Shown piece after piece: positions 25,452 to 33,517 of a stretch of 36,278 nt of DNA. Position 1 is the first letter of the stretch. Every line of letters starts with the position of its first letter. The stretch lies in assembly GCA_017610275.1 (NCBI GenBank), contig JAFCCI010000008.1, positions 1 to 36,278 on the forward strand, read 5' to 3'. The notes below the pieces were generated by a model. It saw only the letters and a program-made list of their open reading frames with translations. It searched no databases and had not been told where the DNA came from. Position numbers and translations under genes: made by a program. This DNA is from Candidatus Woesearchaeota archaeon (GTDB lineage: Archaea > Nanobdellota > Nanobdellia > Woesearchaeales > CG1-02-33-12).

Positions 25452-27419
25452 ATGGCCCGTGAATTAACTGATGATGAGCTTTTAGACAAGTTTGAAAGTG
25501 AAACAAATATAGTAAGGACAAGGGCTGATGAACTTCTTAAATTAGTTAAGCAGAAAGGAGAATTATCATTTGATAGTGCTGCAAAAGCGCTGAATGTTTC
25601 AATATCAACAGTAGAATCATGGGCTAACTTTCTTGAAGAGGAAAAAATACTTTCCATTAAATATAATTTTACAACCCCTTTCATTACAGTTTTTCATGAG
25701 AAAATCAAAGCAGGGTCAGAAGAAGACACTTTGGAAAAAGACAGCTTGAAAAAAGAAACTACTGAGAAAAAAGAATTTGATAAAGCTGCATTGATTAGAG
25801 AAGAGGAATTGTCAGAAATAAACAGGATGCTTGCAGAGGCATATAACTACCTAAAAAAAGGTCAGTTTGACAAAGCAAAGGAAATATATGCTAAAATAAA
25901 AAAACAATATGAAGATTTGCCACTGCAATTTCTTGAAAAAAAGAAAGAACTCAATACAACCCTTACAAGACTTAGCAAAGATTTGGCACTAAATCTCAGC
26001 AAGGCATCATTAAAGGAAATGGAAAATAAATCTCAGAATATAAGAAAACTGCTGAAGATGCTGGAACAGAAAATAGAAAAGAGAGAAATACTAAATGCAA
26101 TAAAAATTTATGGGCAGATAAAAACAACATACAATAGCCTTCCAGAGGGATTTCTTGAGCAGAAACTTATCTTGCAGAACAAAATAATAGAAATTTATGA
26201 GCACTTAATCACAATAAGGGAAGAGCAGGATATAAGAGATACATCAGTGAAAAGATCTGAAATAATCAATTTATTGGAAGAGCTGAATCAATCTATGGAT
26301 GAAAAAAATATTCCTCTTGCAATAAAGTTATATGAGAAGGTAAGGGAACTTTATAACAGCCTGCCAAAAGGATTCCTGCAGGAAAAAGCAGAACTTCAGG
26401 CCAGAATAATAAAGATTTATGAAGATTTATTATCAAACTATAAGCAGTCTGCTATCAAAGATATAGACAATAAAACAAAAAAAATAGATGAGCTATCAAT
26501 GCTGATGAAAAGAAATATGGCAGAAGGAAACCCTGAATCTGCAAGCGAGGCGTATAATCAAATAAAAAATGTTTTTTATAGCATGCCTGAAGGATTCTTA
26601 AAGCAGAAAACAGACATACAGAAAAACATATTGGGGTTATATGAAACACTTGCATTAGGATTAGATAAGCAATCTTCTGAAGATTTTAATATTAAATATC
26701 AAAAGATAAATAAAATGCTTGAAGACGCATTTAACTATATCAAAAATAAAAATTTTGAGCTTGCAAATGATACTTATAAGCAGCTTATGATGATATACAA
26801 TTCTATGCCAATTGGCTTTTTGGAGAAAAAGACAGTGCTTAGGACAAGAATCATGGCTTTTTATAAGGATCTTTCAAGCTATGAGGAACTAGAAGAAAAA
26901 CTCATGAGGGTTCCAGAAGTTGAAGAATCAATGACAAATAAAGAACTTGTTGATATTCCTTTACCTAAAACAGAACAATTTAAGCCGGAAGAACCTGCCG
27001 AGGCAACAGATGTTAAAAAATTGAAACCACTTCTCCAAAAACCGCAGCTTGTTATGCCAAATATTAAACCAAAGCTTAAAAAACCGTTACCATTTAAGCC
27101 AACACTTTCTCCTATTTTACATCCCCAAAAAAATCAAAAATTACCATTTAAGCCAACACTTTCTCCTATTTTACATCCCCAAAAAAATCAAAAATTACCA
27201 TTTAAGCCAACACTTTCTCCTATTTTACATCCCCAAAAAAATCAAAAATCTATTTTAAAGGAACTCCCTTCTGCTCCAAGTCCAAATGTTCCGCTGCCTA
27301 AATCTGCTGAAAGGCCAATGAAGAAGCAAAAGTCAGAATTATTCAAAAAGTTTTTTAAAAAAAAGGGAGAGCAGGAATTAATGCCTCCAACACCTCCAGA
27401 GCTTGCTGCTAAAAAATAA
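25452..27419 (+). CDS. Winged-helix and TPR-like repeat protein heading the pilus operon
   Basis: 655 residues, no signal peptide. Residues 20-85 form a winged helix (A-D-E-L-L-K-L-V-K-Q-K-G and S-F-D-S-A-A-K-A-L-N-V-S-I-S-T-V). Then come five helical repeats of about 74 residues, each with A-x-x-x-Y-x-x-I-K followed by L-P-x-G-F-L or M-P-x-G-F-L (centres near 156, 230, 304, 379, 452); they resemble TPR hairpin repeats. Residues 546-599 are three perfect copies of an 18-residue Pro/Lys-rich unit, in a disordered tail. It precedes the secretion ATPase by 47 bases. It could be a cytoplasmic scaffold or regulator of the pilus; both are guesses. Confidence 0.8.
   Translation: MARELTDDELLDKFESETNIVRTRADELLKLVKQKGELSFDSAAKALNVSISTVESWANFLEEEKILSIKYNFTTPFITVFHEKIKAGSEEDTLEKDSLKKETTEKKEFDKAALIREEELSEINRMLAEAYNYLKKGQFDKAKEIYAKIKKQYEDLPLQFLEKKKELNTTLTRLSKDLALNLSKASLKEMENKSQNIRKLLKMLEQKIEKREILNAIKIYGQIKTTYNSLPEGFLEQKLILQNKIIEIYEHLITIREEQDIRDTSVKRSEIINLLEELNQSMDEKNIPLAIKLYEKVRELYNSLPKGFLQEKAELQARIIKIYEDLLSNYKQSAIKDIDNKTKKIDELSMLMKRNMAEGNPESASEAYNQIKNVFYSMPEGFLKQKTDIQKNILGLYETLALGLDKQSSEDFNIKYQKINKMLEDAFNYIKNKNFELANDTYKQLMMIYNSMPIGFLEKKTVLRTRIMAFYKDLSSYEELEEKLMRVPEVEESMTNKELVDIPLPKTEQFKPEEPAEATDVKKLKPLLQKPQLVMPNIKPKLKKPLPFKPTLSPILHPQKNQKLPFKPTLSPILHPQKNQKLPFKPTLSPILHPQKNQKSILKELPSAPSPNVPLPKSAERPMKKQKSELFKKFFKKKGEQELMPPTPPELAAKK
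27087..27248 (+). repeat. Three perfect 54-bp tandem repeats in coding sequence
   Basis: Units at 27087-27140, 27141-27194 and 27195-27248 are identical base for base. Each encodes L-P-F-K-P-T-L-S-P-I-L-H-P-Q-K-N-Q-K. The unit is a multiple of three, so copy-number change keeps the frame. Perfect identity, including third codon positions, points to recent expansion. It is not CRISPR: there are no spacers. Confidence 0.98.
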
Positions 27420-27466
27420 TTTAATTAAATACTAAATTCAAATTAAAAATAAAAAAAGGTGTAAGA

Positions 27467-28927
27467 TTGGATAAAAACAAAGGAACAATAAAGATTGATT
27501 CATACAAACTCAATGTTAATGACATTGTAGTTAATGTAGATATCACATTGGGCAGGAATGAGTTTGTTCCACTATACAATGTATCCATCTTAAATATCAG
27601 CAAAATAACAAACATCATTTTGCATAAAATAAGAGAGGAGTTTGTCTCAAAGATTAATGTGGGGGATATAAAGATAAAAGATTCAAGCAGCCAAAATGCT
27701 ATTAAGGACAAATTTCAGAAAGAAATCCTTGTTTTAATAAAAAAATATTTTCCTGATGTTGACAAGAAAACATCTAACCTGCTCGTAAATTATTTAATAC
27801 AAGAAAACATAGGTCTTGGGAATGTTGAGCTATTATTGAGAGACAAAAATCTGGAAGATATAGTGATAAACAATGCTCACGATCCTGTCTGGGTTTATCA
27901 CCGCAAACACGGATGGCTTAAGACAAACGTAAAGATACAATCAGAGTCGAAGATAAGGCATTATTCAACAATGATAGGCCGTGATGTTGGGAAAGAGATA
28001 ACATTATTAAAGCCATTGATGGATGCCAGCCTGCCAAGCGGGGACAGGGTTAATGCTACATTAAGCCCAATCTCAACCATTGGCAATACCATATCCATAA
28101 GAAAATTTGCTGAAAAGCCATGGACAATAACTGATTTTATAAGGGAAAAAACCTTATCATATTATGCAGCCGCATTGATATGGCTTGCAGTTCAGAACGA
28201 ACTTTCAATCTTGATTACAGGCGGAACAGGCTCTGGAAAGACATCCATGCTTAATGTTGTTTCTAACTTTTTTCCGCCAAACCAGAGGATAATTTCCATT
28301 GAAGATACAAGAGAGCTAACCCTGCCAGATTCCCTGCATTGGGTCCCTCTGGAAACAAGATTGCCAAATCCAGAAGGCAAAGGTGAGGTTACTATGCTTG
28401 ACCTTCTTGTGAATTCGCTTAGAATGAGGCCAGATAAGATAATTGTTGGTGAGATAAGAAGAAAAAAAGAAGCAGAAGTGCTGTTTGAAGCAATGCATAC
28501 AGGACATTCTGTTTATGCTACACTGCATGCAAATAATGCAAGAGAAACTGTTGTAAGGATGACAAATCCGCCGATAGATATCCCCAAGCTTATGCTTACT
28601 GCTCTTTCATTAATAGTTGTGCAGCATCGTGACAGAAGAACTGGAAGAAGAAGGACATTGCAGATTGCAGAGGTATTGCCTAATGGTGATCCAAATGTTT
28701 TATTGCAGCTGGATGCACAGAAAGACCAGTTAAACCAAATAAACGAATCTCAGGTTCTTATGGAGACAATAAACCTTTATACCGGGCTTACACCTGATGA
28801 AATAAGGAAAGATATAAATGAGAAAATAAACATACTAAAATGGCTTGTTAAGAACAATATCACAAATATACACCAGATAGGATTGATATTTGCTAAGTAT
28901 TATATTAAAAAGCTAAGGCATAAATAA
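27467..28927 (+). CDS. Type II/IV secretion ATPase (archaeal pilus type)
   Basis: 486 residues. It powers pilin extrusion or assembly at the inner face of the membrane. Walker A is G-G-T-G-S-G-K-T (252-259), the Asp box is I-E-D-T-R-E (278-283), Walker B is D-K-I-I-V-G-E-I-R (323-331) and the His box is H-T-G-H-S with T-L-H-A (344-354), all intact. The N-terminal 120 residues are a divergent docking domain. The family includes TadA, GspE, VirB11 and archaeal ArlI/PilB-type ATPases. The start is TTG 27467, with GGTG five bases upstream. It is followed by the two TadC-like membrane proteins that such ATPases always work with. Confidence 0.95.
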   Translation: MDKNKGTIKIDSYKLNVNDIVVNVDITLGRNEFVPLYNVSILNISKITNIILHKIREEFVSKINVGDIKIKDSSSQNAIKDKFQKEILVLIKKYFPDVDKKTSNLLVNYLIQENIGLGNVELLLRDKNLEDIVINNAHDPVWVYHRKHGWLKTNVKIQSESKIRHYSTMIGRDVGKEITLLKPLMDASLPSGDRVNATLSPISTIGNTISIRKFAEKPWTITDFIREKTLSYYAAALIWLAVQNELSILITGGTGSGKTSMLNVVSNFFPPNQRIISIEDTRELTLPDSLHWVPLETRLPNPEGKGEVTMLDLLVNSLRMRPDKIIVGEIRRKKEAEVLFEAMHTGHSVYATLHANNARETVVRMTNPPIDIPKLMLTALSLIVVQHRDRRTGRRRTLQIAEVLPNGDPNVLLQLDAQKDQLNQINESQVLMETINLYTGLTPDEIRKDINEKINILKWLVKNNITNIHQIGLIFAKYYIKKLRHK

Positions 28928-28956
28928 AGGTGATATGAATTATTGATTTAGTTAAT

Positions 28957-29751
28957 ATGCTTGTTAGGAAGCTTCCTAAATTAAAGGAAGACATGATAGT
29001 TGCCCATATGAGGGAAACACCTAAGCAACTTGTAAAGAAAGCAATACTTTTCTCTTTTTCAGCTGCAATAGCTGTCACCTTTTTCACTTTTGTAATACTT
29101 GAAAAGCAGATGAGTTCTTTATCAATACTTCCCTTACTATTTATCCTTGTTTTGGTATTGGTATCTGTATTTATGCTTCAAACACCAAAAGTTTACATAA
29201 GAAGGAGGGAAAGGGAAATAAATAAGGAAATTTTGTTTGCAGGAAGATACCTCCTTGTTAAGCTTGAATCGGGGACTCCCTTATTTAATGCACTTATTGA
29301 TGCATCAAAGAGCTATGGTATTTCAGGCAAATACTTTAAGGAAATAGTTGATGACATAAACACAGGAACACCAATAGAAGAGGCACTTGAAAATGCAAGA
29401 AAATATAATGCGTCAAAAAATTTCAGGCTTATACTATGGCAGATAATAACATCTTTGAAAACAGGGGCAGAGGTAGCAGATTCTCTGAGAAAAACCCTAA
29501 GCCAGATAACACAGGAAGAAATAATAGAAATAAAAGAATATGGAAAAAAGCTGAATTCATTGGTTATGTTCTATATGATAGTTGCATGTGTAATCCCTTC
29601 ATTAGGAGTGACTATGATTGTAATTGTTTCAAGTTTTATGGACCTTGATATTAGCATGAGCCATCTTTTTATGGTTTTGTTCTTTTTGGCTATTATACAA
29701 TTTTTGTTTATATCATTAATTAAATCAGTAAGACCAATGGTGAACTTATGA
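28957..29751 (+). CDS. TadC/ArlJ-type pilus assembly membrane protein 1
   Basis: 264 residues in the annotated form. A type II secretion F domain spans about residues 95-225: E-S-G-T-P-L-F-N-A-L-I-D-A-S, T-G-T-P-I-E-E-A-L, and T-G-A-E-V-A-D-S-L-R-K-T-L. Membrane segments lie near 30-50, 56-74, 205-225 and 235-255. It is the platform that transmits ATPase motion to the pilus base. The ATG at 28957 has no close ribosome site; GGTGAT is at 28929-28934. An ATT at 28939 is in the right place and in frame, and would add I-I-D-L-V-N, so the true start may be that rare codon. It overlaps the next gene by four bases (ATGA). Confidence 0.88.
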   Translation: MLVRKLPKLKEDMIVAHMRETPKQLVKKAILFSFSAAIAVTFFTFVILEKQMSSLSILPLLFILVLVLVSVFMLQTPKVYIRRREREINKEILFAGRYLLVKLESGTPLFNALIDASKSYGISGKYFKEIVDDINTGTPIEEALENARKYNASKNFRLILWQIITSLKTGAEVADSLRKTLSQITQEEIIEIKEYGKKLNSLVMFYMIVACVIPSLGVTMIVIVSSFMDLDISMSHLFMVLFFLAIIQFLFISLIKSVRPMVNL

Positions 29752-30779
29752 AAATAATCTTTTTAGAGGAATTTGGAAAAGCAATCATTCCGGAAAAGCT
29801 TAGGCCAAAGATTAGAGAGTACCTTCTTAGGGCAGGTGTAACAGAGGTTCCATACAGATTATTTGGTGGTCTTTTTTATGGGTTCATATTATTGACAATC
29901 CTGTTGTTTTTCTTTTATGCTTACCCACTTCTTATTGAATCATTCTCTGGATTAAAACTTTTTATTCTTGCATTTGTTTCAGGTCTTGCTATAGCCTCAA
30001 GTATTGCTATTCTTACATTTGCTGTAATATATTTCTATTTGGATTTAAGAATTTTTAACAGGACAAAACAAATGGAAGAAATGCTGCCGGATTTCTTAAA
30101 GTTTGTTTCAGAGAACCTTAAAGGTGGGATGTCTTTTGAAAAGGCACTATGGTCTGCTATAAAGCCGGAGTTTGGAATACTTGCCACTGAGGTTAGGCTT
30201 GCTGCAAAAAAAGTCATGACAGGACAGGATGTTGATGATTCAATAACAGAATTTACAGACAAGTATGATTCTCCAATGCTGAGGAGGTCATTCAACCTTA
30301 TTATAGAAGGACTTAAGGGCGGAGGCCAGATAGCAGAACTTATTGACAGGGTTATTGAAAATATCACTGAGACAAGGATGCTGAAAAAAGAAATGGCTGC
30401 CACAAACATGACTTATGTGATATTCATTACATTTGTTGTGATAGTGATTGCACCCGGATTGTTTGCACTTTCATACCAGTTGCTTATTATCTTAGGAAGT
30501 TTTATCTCTAAGATTGGAACTACCCAAATAAGCGGCGGAATGAATCTCCCATTAACTATCTCAAGCATATCAATAAAGCAGTCAGACTTTGTGGTCTTTT
30601 CAAGATATGCTCTTGTTATAATATCCACATTTTCATCTATGATAGTTTCAATGATAAGGAGGGGAAGCATCAAAGCAGGAGTTGCATATATTCCTATATT
30701 TATTGCATCATCACTTTTGCTTCACTTTTTGTTTATGATGGTACTGACAAAGATATTTGGCGGTTTAATAGCAATTTAA
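29748..30779 (+). CDS. TadC/ArlJ-type pilus assembly membrane protein 2
   Basis: 343 residues. One F domain (about 110-235) contains the diagnostic E-M-L-P-D-F-L-K-F-V-S-E-N-L-K-G-G-M-S-F-E-K-A-L and F-N-L-I-I-E-G-L-K-G-G-G-Q-I-A. Membrane segments flank it (about 42-65, 72-95, 222-245, 280-300, 310-335). Having two F-domain proteins recalls the TadB/TadC pair of Tad systems and many archaeal pili, as opposed to the single ArlJ of the archaellum. The ATGA overlap with the preceding gene couples their translation, as expected for a heteromeric platform. The gene ends shortly before the strong promoter of the first pilin. Confidence 0.9.
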   Translation: MKIIFLEEFGKAIIPEKLRPKIREYLLRAGVTEVPYRLFGGLFYGFILLTILLFFFYAYPLLIESFSGLKLFILAFVSGLAIASSIAILTFAVIYFYLDLRIFNRTKQMEEMLPDFLKFVSENLKGGMSFEKALWSAIKPEFGILATEVRLAAKKVMTGQDVDDSITEFTDKYDSPMLRRSFNLIIEGLKGGGQIAELIDRVIENITETRMLKKEMAATNMTYVIFITFVVIVIAPGLFALSYQLLIILGSFISKIGTTQISGGMNLPLTISSISIKQSDFVVFSRYALVIISTFSSMIVSMIRRGSIKAGVAYIPIFIASSLLLHFLFMMVLTKIFGGLIAI

Positions 30780-30799
30780 TTAACTAAAAAAACGAAAGA

Positions 30800-30860
30800 T
30801 TTATATAAAAGCAGGAGTATAATCCAATATAATTATATTTTATTAATAAAAAAGGAGGAG
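30800..30860 (+). promoter_or_regulatory. Strong promoter and ribosome site of the first pilin
   Basis: TATA TTTATATAAAA (30800-30810) and the near-perfect ribosome site AAGGAGGAG (30852-30860), five bases before the ATG. It is the strongest ribosome site in the window, which fits a major structural pilin made in large amounts. Confidence 0.7.
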
Positions 30861-30865
30861 ATAAA

Positions 30866-31402
30866 ATGGTTATGAAAAAAAAGGCACAGGCTGCCATGGA
30901 ATTCTTGATGACTTATGGATGGGCAATCCTAGTTGTTCTGGTTGTTATTGGTGCATTAGCATATTTTGGTGTTTTAAATCCGGAAAATCTTTTGCCAGAG
31001 AAATGCACACTCCCAATGGGATTATATTGTAAAGAACATGCTGTAAGAACAGGTTCTCCTGGTTCCATAAACTTCATTGTTGAGAATGGTATGGGAAGCG
31101 GAGTCATCTTTCGTAATATAAGTGTTACTGGAGACGTATTTGATGATGCAAATTGTAACTTAGATGCTGCTGGGTTAGGTAGTTTACCATATAGTGAAAG
31201 CCCATACAATAGTGTTGCAGGATTACATATTGGAAATGGTGATAGCAAAACTATAACAATTGCATGTGATATTGGTACATGGAGTGGTAAGACCAAAGGC
31301 AACATAAAAATAACTTACTGTTCTGACACTCTTGGAGATTCAACTAAATGTGATACTTTCTCTCGCCCATTAGAAGGGGAATTAATGACCGTTGTTCAAT
31401 AA
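30866..31402 (+). CDS. Type IV pilin, probable major subunit
   Basis: 178 residues. The class III signal peptide K-K-K-A-Q-A-A-M-E-F-L-M-T-Y-G-W-A-I-L is the archaeal pilin consensus, cut after Ala before Gln. A hydrophobic assembly helix (about 10-33) is followed by a beta-rich ectodomain with six cysteines, three near each end (C47, C54, and others), that could form disulfides. Its own strong promoter and ribosome site suggest it is the abundant subunit of the pilus built by the genes just upstream. A second Met two codons on is an alternative start but GGAGG spacing favours the first. Two N-glycosylation sequons are visible at most, far fewer than in the last pilin-like gene. Confidence 0.9.
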   Translation: MVMKKKAQAAMEFLMTYGWAILVVLVVIGALAYFGVLNPENLLPEKCTLPMGLYCKEHAVRTGSPGSINFIVENGMGSGVIFRNISVTGDVFDDANCNLDAAGLGSLPYSESPYNSVAGLHIGNGDSKTITIACDIGTWSGKTKGNIKITYCSDTLGDSTKCDTFSRPLEGELMTVVQ

Positions 31403-31460
31403 TTCTCTTACTTTTTTAATTTAATTCTTTTTTATTTATGATATTTTTCTTAATTTATTT
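31403..31460 (+). terminator. T-rich terminator after first pilin
   Basis: Several T runs directly follow the stop codon (six Ts near 31411, six near 31428, five near 31444). No stem-loop is needed for archaeal termination. Confidence 0.5.
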
Positions 31461-31480
31461 TACTTATTATATCTCCTTAT

Positions 31481-31542
31481 TATACTTCAGTAGAAGTGTA
31501 AGATTATACTAATCTAAATTTAGTTAAAATTACTTTTAAGTA
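31481..31542 (+). repeat. Three consecutive short inverted repeats
   Basis: Perfect or near-perfect stems in a row: TATACTTC/GAAGTGTA (31481-31500, one G-T pair, 4-base loop), AGATTA/TAATCT (31501-31515, 3-base loop) and TACTT/AAGTA (31531-31542, 2-base loop). They sit just upstream of the TATA box of the second pilin gene. They might be operator sites, or RNA hairpins at the end of a read-through transcript. Confidence 0.45.
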
Positions 31543-31553
31543 GGCACAAAGCT

Positions 31554-31567
31554 TTTATATATTTAAA
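31554..31567 (+). promoter_or_regulatory. TATA box of minor pilin cluster
   Basis: TTTATATATTTAAA, centred about 27 bases before the ATG at 31587: leaderless transcript. Confidence 0.6.
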
Positions 31568-31586
31568 CAGGATTTTCTAGATAATA

Positions 31587-32045
31587 ATGGCAATGATGAG
31601 AAAAGCACAGGCATCAATGGAATACCTGCTTGTAGCAGGGCTGATAACACTTGTAATTCTTCCTTCAATATATATTTTTTACAGTTACTCACATAAGTCA
31701 AATGAAGAAATAGCACAAGGAATGGTTAACAGGTTTGGAACACAAATAATTGATGCTGCAGAAGAGGTTTATTATCTTGGGGGTCCATCAAAAACAACCC
31801 TTGATTTAACAATGCCTAATGGTGTTATGAATATGGAAATATGGTGTAACCAGGAGATTGTATTTTTTTTAGCTGATGGTTCAGAACTTGGATTCAAGTC
31901 AAGAGTGAACATAACTACAAATATAACTGCTGGTGATGCTAGCGGCAGATGCTGTTATAATTTCACAAAAAGAGATTATTCCCCTGGACTAAAACATGTG
32001 ATAGTTGAGGCAAATGGAGATAATGTATTAGTTAGAATTGAATAG
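31587..32045 (+). CDS. Pilin-like protein 2
   Basis: 152 residues. The class III signal R-K-A-Q-A-S-M-E-Y-L-L-V-A-G-L-I-T-L-V begins a typical pilin helix, cut before Gln. The ectodomain is short and beta-rich with a C-C pair near residue 113 and sequons N-I-T, N-I-T and N-F-T. It is the first gene of a run of three pilin-like genes (31587-32899) behind a separate TATA box, and so may be regulated apart from the first pilin. Minor pilins usually prime assembly or sit at the tip; which role applies here cannot be told from sequence. Confidence 0.86.
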   Translation: MAMMRKAQASMEYLLVAGLITLVILPSIYIFYSYSHKSNEEIAQGMVNRFGTQIIDAAEEVYYLGGPSKTTLDLTMPNGVMNMEIWCNQEIVFFLADGSELGFKSRVNITTNITAGDASGRCCYNFTKRDYSPGLKHVIVEANGDNVLVRIE

Positions 32046-32053
32046 GTATCAAT

Positions 32054-32482
32054 ATGAAAAAAGCACAATCATCCATTGAAGTTGCATTATTGATTGGATT
32101 TATGTTCCTGACATTTAATATATTCCTTCTTGTTATTGCACAGAGAATGGTTGATGTGCAGAATCAAAAAGACCGCCAGCTTATAGATGATATGGGTTTT
32201 GTTATTGAAAGTGAAATAGAGCTTGCAGCAGGAGTTGAGAATGGTTATTCAAGGACGTTTGTGATTCCAAAAACATTAAAAGGAATTAATTACTCAATAC
32301 AACTTATAAGCTCAGATGCTATGGGAACAAATTACAGCGAGATAGTGCTTGAATATATTGATTTTACAAAAACTCATACAATAGTAAAAAAACTACCAAA
32401 AAATGTGGATGGGATTATTCATAAAGGAGAAAATAATATATCAAAGAATGCTGGAATCATCTGCTTAAACACTTGTTCATAA
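32054..32482 (+). CDS. Pilin-like protein 3
   Basis: 142 residues. It begins K-K-A-Q-S-S-I-E-V-A-L-L-I-G-F-M-F-L-T-F, a class III signal peptide plus assembly helix. Residues 30-55 continue as a charged helix (R-M-V-D-V-Q-N-Q-K-D-R-Q) and the rest is beta-rich with a C-terminal C-L-N-T-C. The start has AGGTAT upstream, partly overlapping the previous stop, and lies eight bases after it. Likely a minor pilin of the same pilus. Confidence 0.85.
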   Translation: MKKAQSSIEVALLIGFMFLTFNIFLLVIAQRMVDVQNQKDRQLIDDMGFVIESEIELAAGVENGYSRTFVIPKTLKGINYSIQLISSDAMGTNYSEIVLEYIDFTKTHTIVKKLPKNVDGIIHKGENNISKNAGIICLNTCS

Positions 32483-32497
32483 AAAGAGGTAATTTAA

Positions 32498-32899
32498 ATG
32501 AAAAAAGCACAAACATGGTCTTTGGATGTTATGATAGCAGTATTTATATTTATTGTTGTGGTCATAGGATTTTTTTATATTATTGATATGTCATCAAAAC
32601 CTGATGAAGCAGAAAAGCTTAAAGATGAAGGTGAAACAGTTCCTGATATCCTGATATCATCAGAAACAGGAGAAAACCAAAGCGCTGTTATGGAAAAAAA
32701 GGTTGATGAAGGAAAAATAGATGAACTTGTTGAAAAAATTCAAACAAAAGAAGGGTATGAAAACCTTAAGAAAGAGCTTGGCATAGAAGGGGAGTTTTAC
32801 ATCCACTTTGAGGATGATGATGGAAATATAATATATATAAATGAAAGTGCTGAAACTGTTGGCATAGGCAGTGATCAAGTAAATATAACAGAAGAGTAA
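32498..32899 (+). CDS. Pilin-like protein 4, acidic
   Basis: 133 residues. K-K-A-Q-T-W-S-L-D-V-M-I-A-V-F-I-F-I-V-V-V is a class III signal with a Trp after the Gln. Unlike its neighbours the ectodomain is strongly acidic and helical (K-P-D-E-A-E-K-L-K-D-E-G-E, V-E-K-I-Q-T-K-E-G-Y) and has no cysteines. A good ribosome site, GAGGT, lies seven bases before the ATG. Its acidic surface could let it act as a minor pilin that initiates or terminates fibre assembly; this is a guess. Confidence 0.82.
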   Translation: MKKAQTWSLDVMIAVFIFIVVVIGFFYIIDMSSKPDEAEKLKDEGETVPDILISSETGENQSAVMEKKVDEGKIDELVEKIQTKEGYENLKKELGIEGEFYIHFEDDDGNIIYINESAETVGIGSDQVNITEE

Positions 32900-32914
32900 T
32901 AGCCAAAGCTTATA

Positions 32915-32956
32915 GGACTTTTCTTTAGTCCGGTACAAGTAAATTTCTCTCTTGTA
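32915..32956 (+). terminator. Two hairpins after pilin-like gene 4
   Basis: GGACT/AGTCC (32915-32919 with 32927-32931) and TACAAG/CTTGTA (32934-32939 with 32951-32956), the first enclosing a T-rich loop. They lie between the minor pilin run and the next promoter, so a transcript end is likely. It may instead protect a processed 3' end. Confidence 0.4.
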
Positions 32957-32977
32957 ACTCTTAAATTAATAAAATAA

Positions 32978-32985
32978 TTTAAATA
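32978..32985 (+). promoter_or_regulatory. TATA box of pilin-like gene 5
   Basis: TTTAAATA about 29 bases before the ATG at 33011; no ribosome site between, so leaderless. Confidence 0.55.
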
Positions 32986-33010
32986 CCAGCTAACAAATAA
33001 TATATTAAGA

Positions 33011-33517
33011 ATGGACAAAAAGGCATATTTTTTCACATTAGACGCTTTTATTGCAACAAGCATTATAGTTATTGGTATTTCTTTAATCTTATTTGCCCGT
33101 GCAAACAAGCCTTATGAGATGCAGACAGCTTTTCTTTCTCAGGATGTTATAGATACTGTCTCATCAATAAAGGTTTATGAGATAAGTGATAATGAATATG
33201 TAAATAATTTAACAGCAGAGGGGAATATAACAAATACACAAAATACTATTTTAGAGCAGCTAGGAGAATTTTGTTATAAGAGGATGAATAGCACAGCAAG
33301 AAATTTCACAGAAGAGGTATTCTTAAGAATAATCCCCCCAGAATATAATTTCCAGTTATTGATTAAAAATGGAAGTAACATATTGTTTAATTATACAAAG
33401 GGTAAAGGTATGAGTACATCACGGGTTTTAATATCTTCAAAAAATATAATCTTTGGGCAGATAAATGATTCAACTATGTGGGGACCTTATACATCAGAGG
33501 TAAAAACATGGCAATAA
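33011..33517 (+). CDS. Pilin-like protein 5
   Basis: 168 residues. M-D-K-K-A-Y-F-F-T-L-D-A-F-I-A-T-S-I-I-V is a degenerate class III signal: K-K-A then Tyr instead of Gln, followed by the usual hydrophobic helix. Such Phe-rich, Leu-Asp-Ala variants recur among archaeal minor pilins. The ectodomain has at least seven N-x-S/T sequons and one cysteine. It overlaps the next gene by 10 bases, so the two products are probably made together in fixed ratio. It should be a minor pilin or pilus-associated protein of this locus. Confidence 0.8.
   Translation: MDKKAYFFTLDAFIATSIIVIGISLILFARANKPYEMQTAFLSQDVIDTVSSIKVYEISDNEYVNNLTAEGNITNTQNTILEQLGEFCYKRMNSTARNFTEEVFLRIIPPEYNFQLLIKNGSNILFNYTKGKGMSTSRVLISSKNIIFGQINDSTMWGPYTSEVKTWQ

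Noticed and set aside
27087-27248. Possible CRISPR array from three direct repeats
   Set aside because: Units are contiguous with no spacers, lie in frame inside a long gene and translate to a regular protein motif.
28935-28946. Three-codon frame ATG-AAT-TAT-TGA before the TadC-like gene as a regulatory leader peptide
   Set aside because: The ribosome site directly abuts the ATG, so spacing is too short; an ATT start for the downstream gene explains it better.
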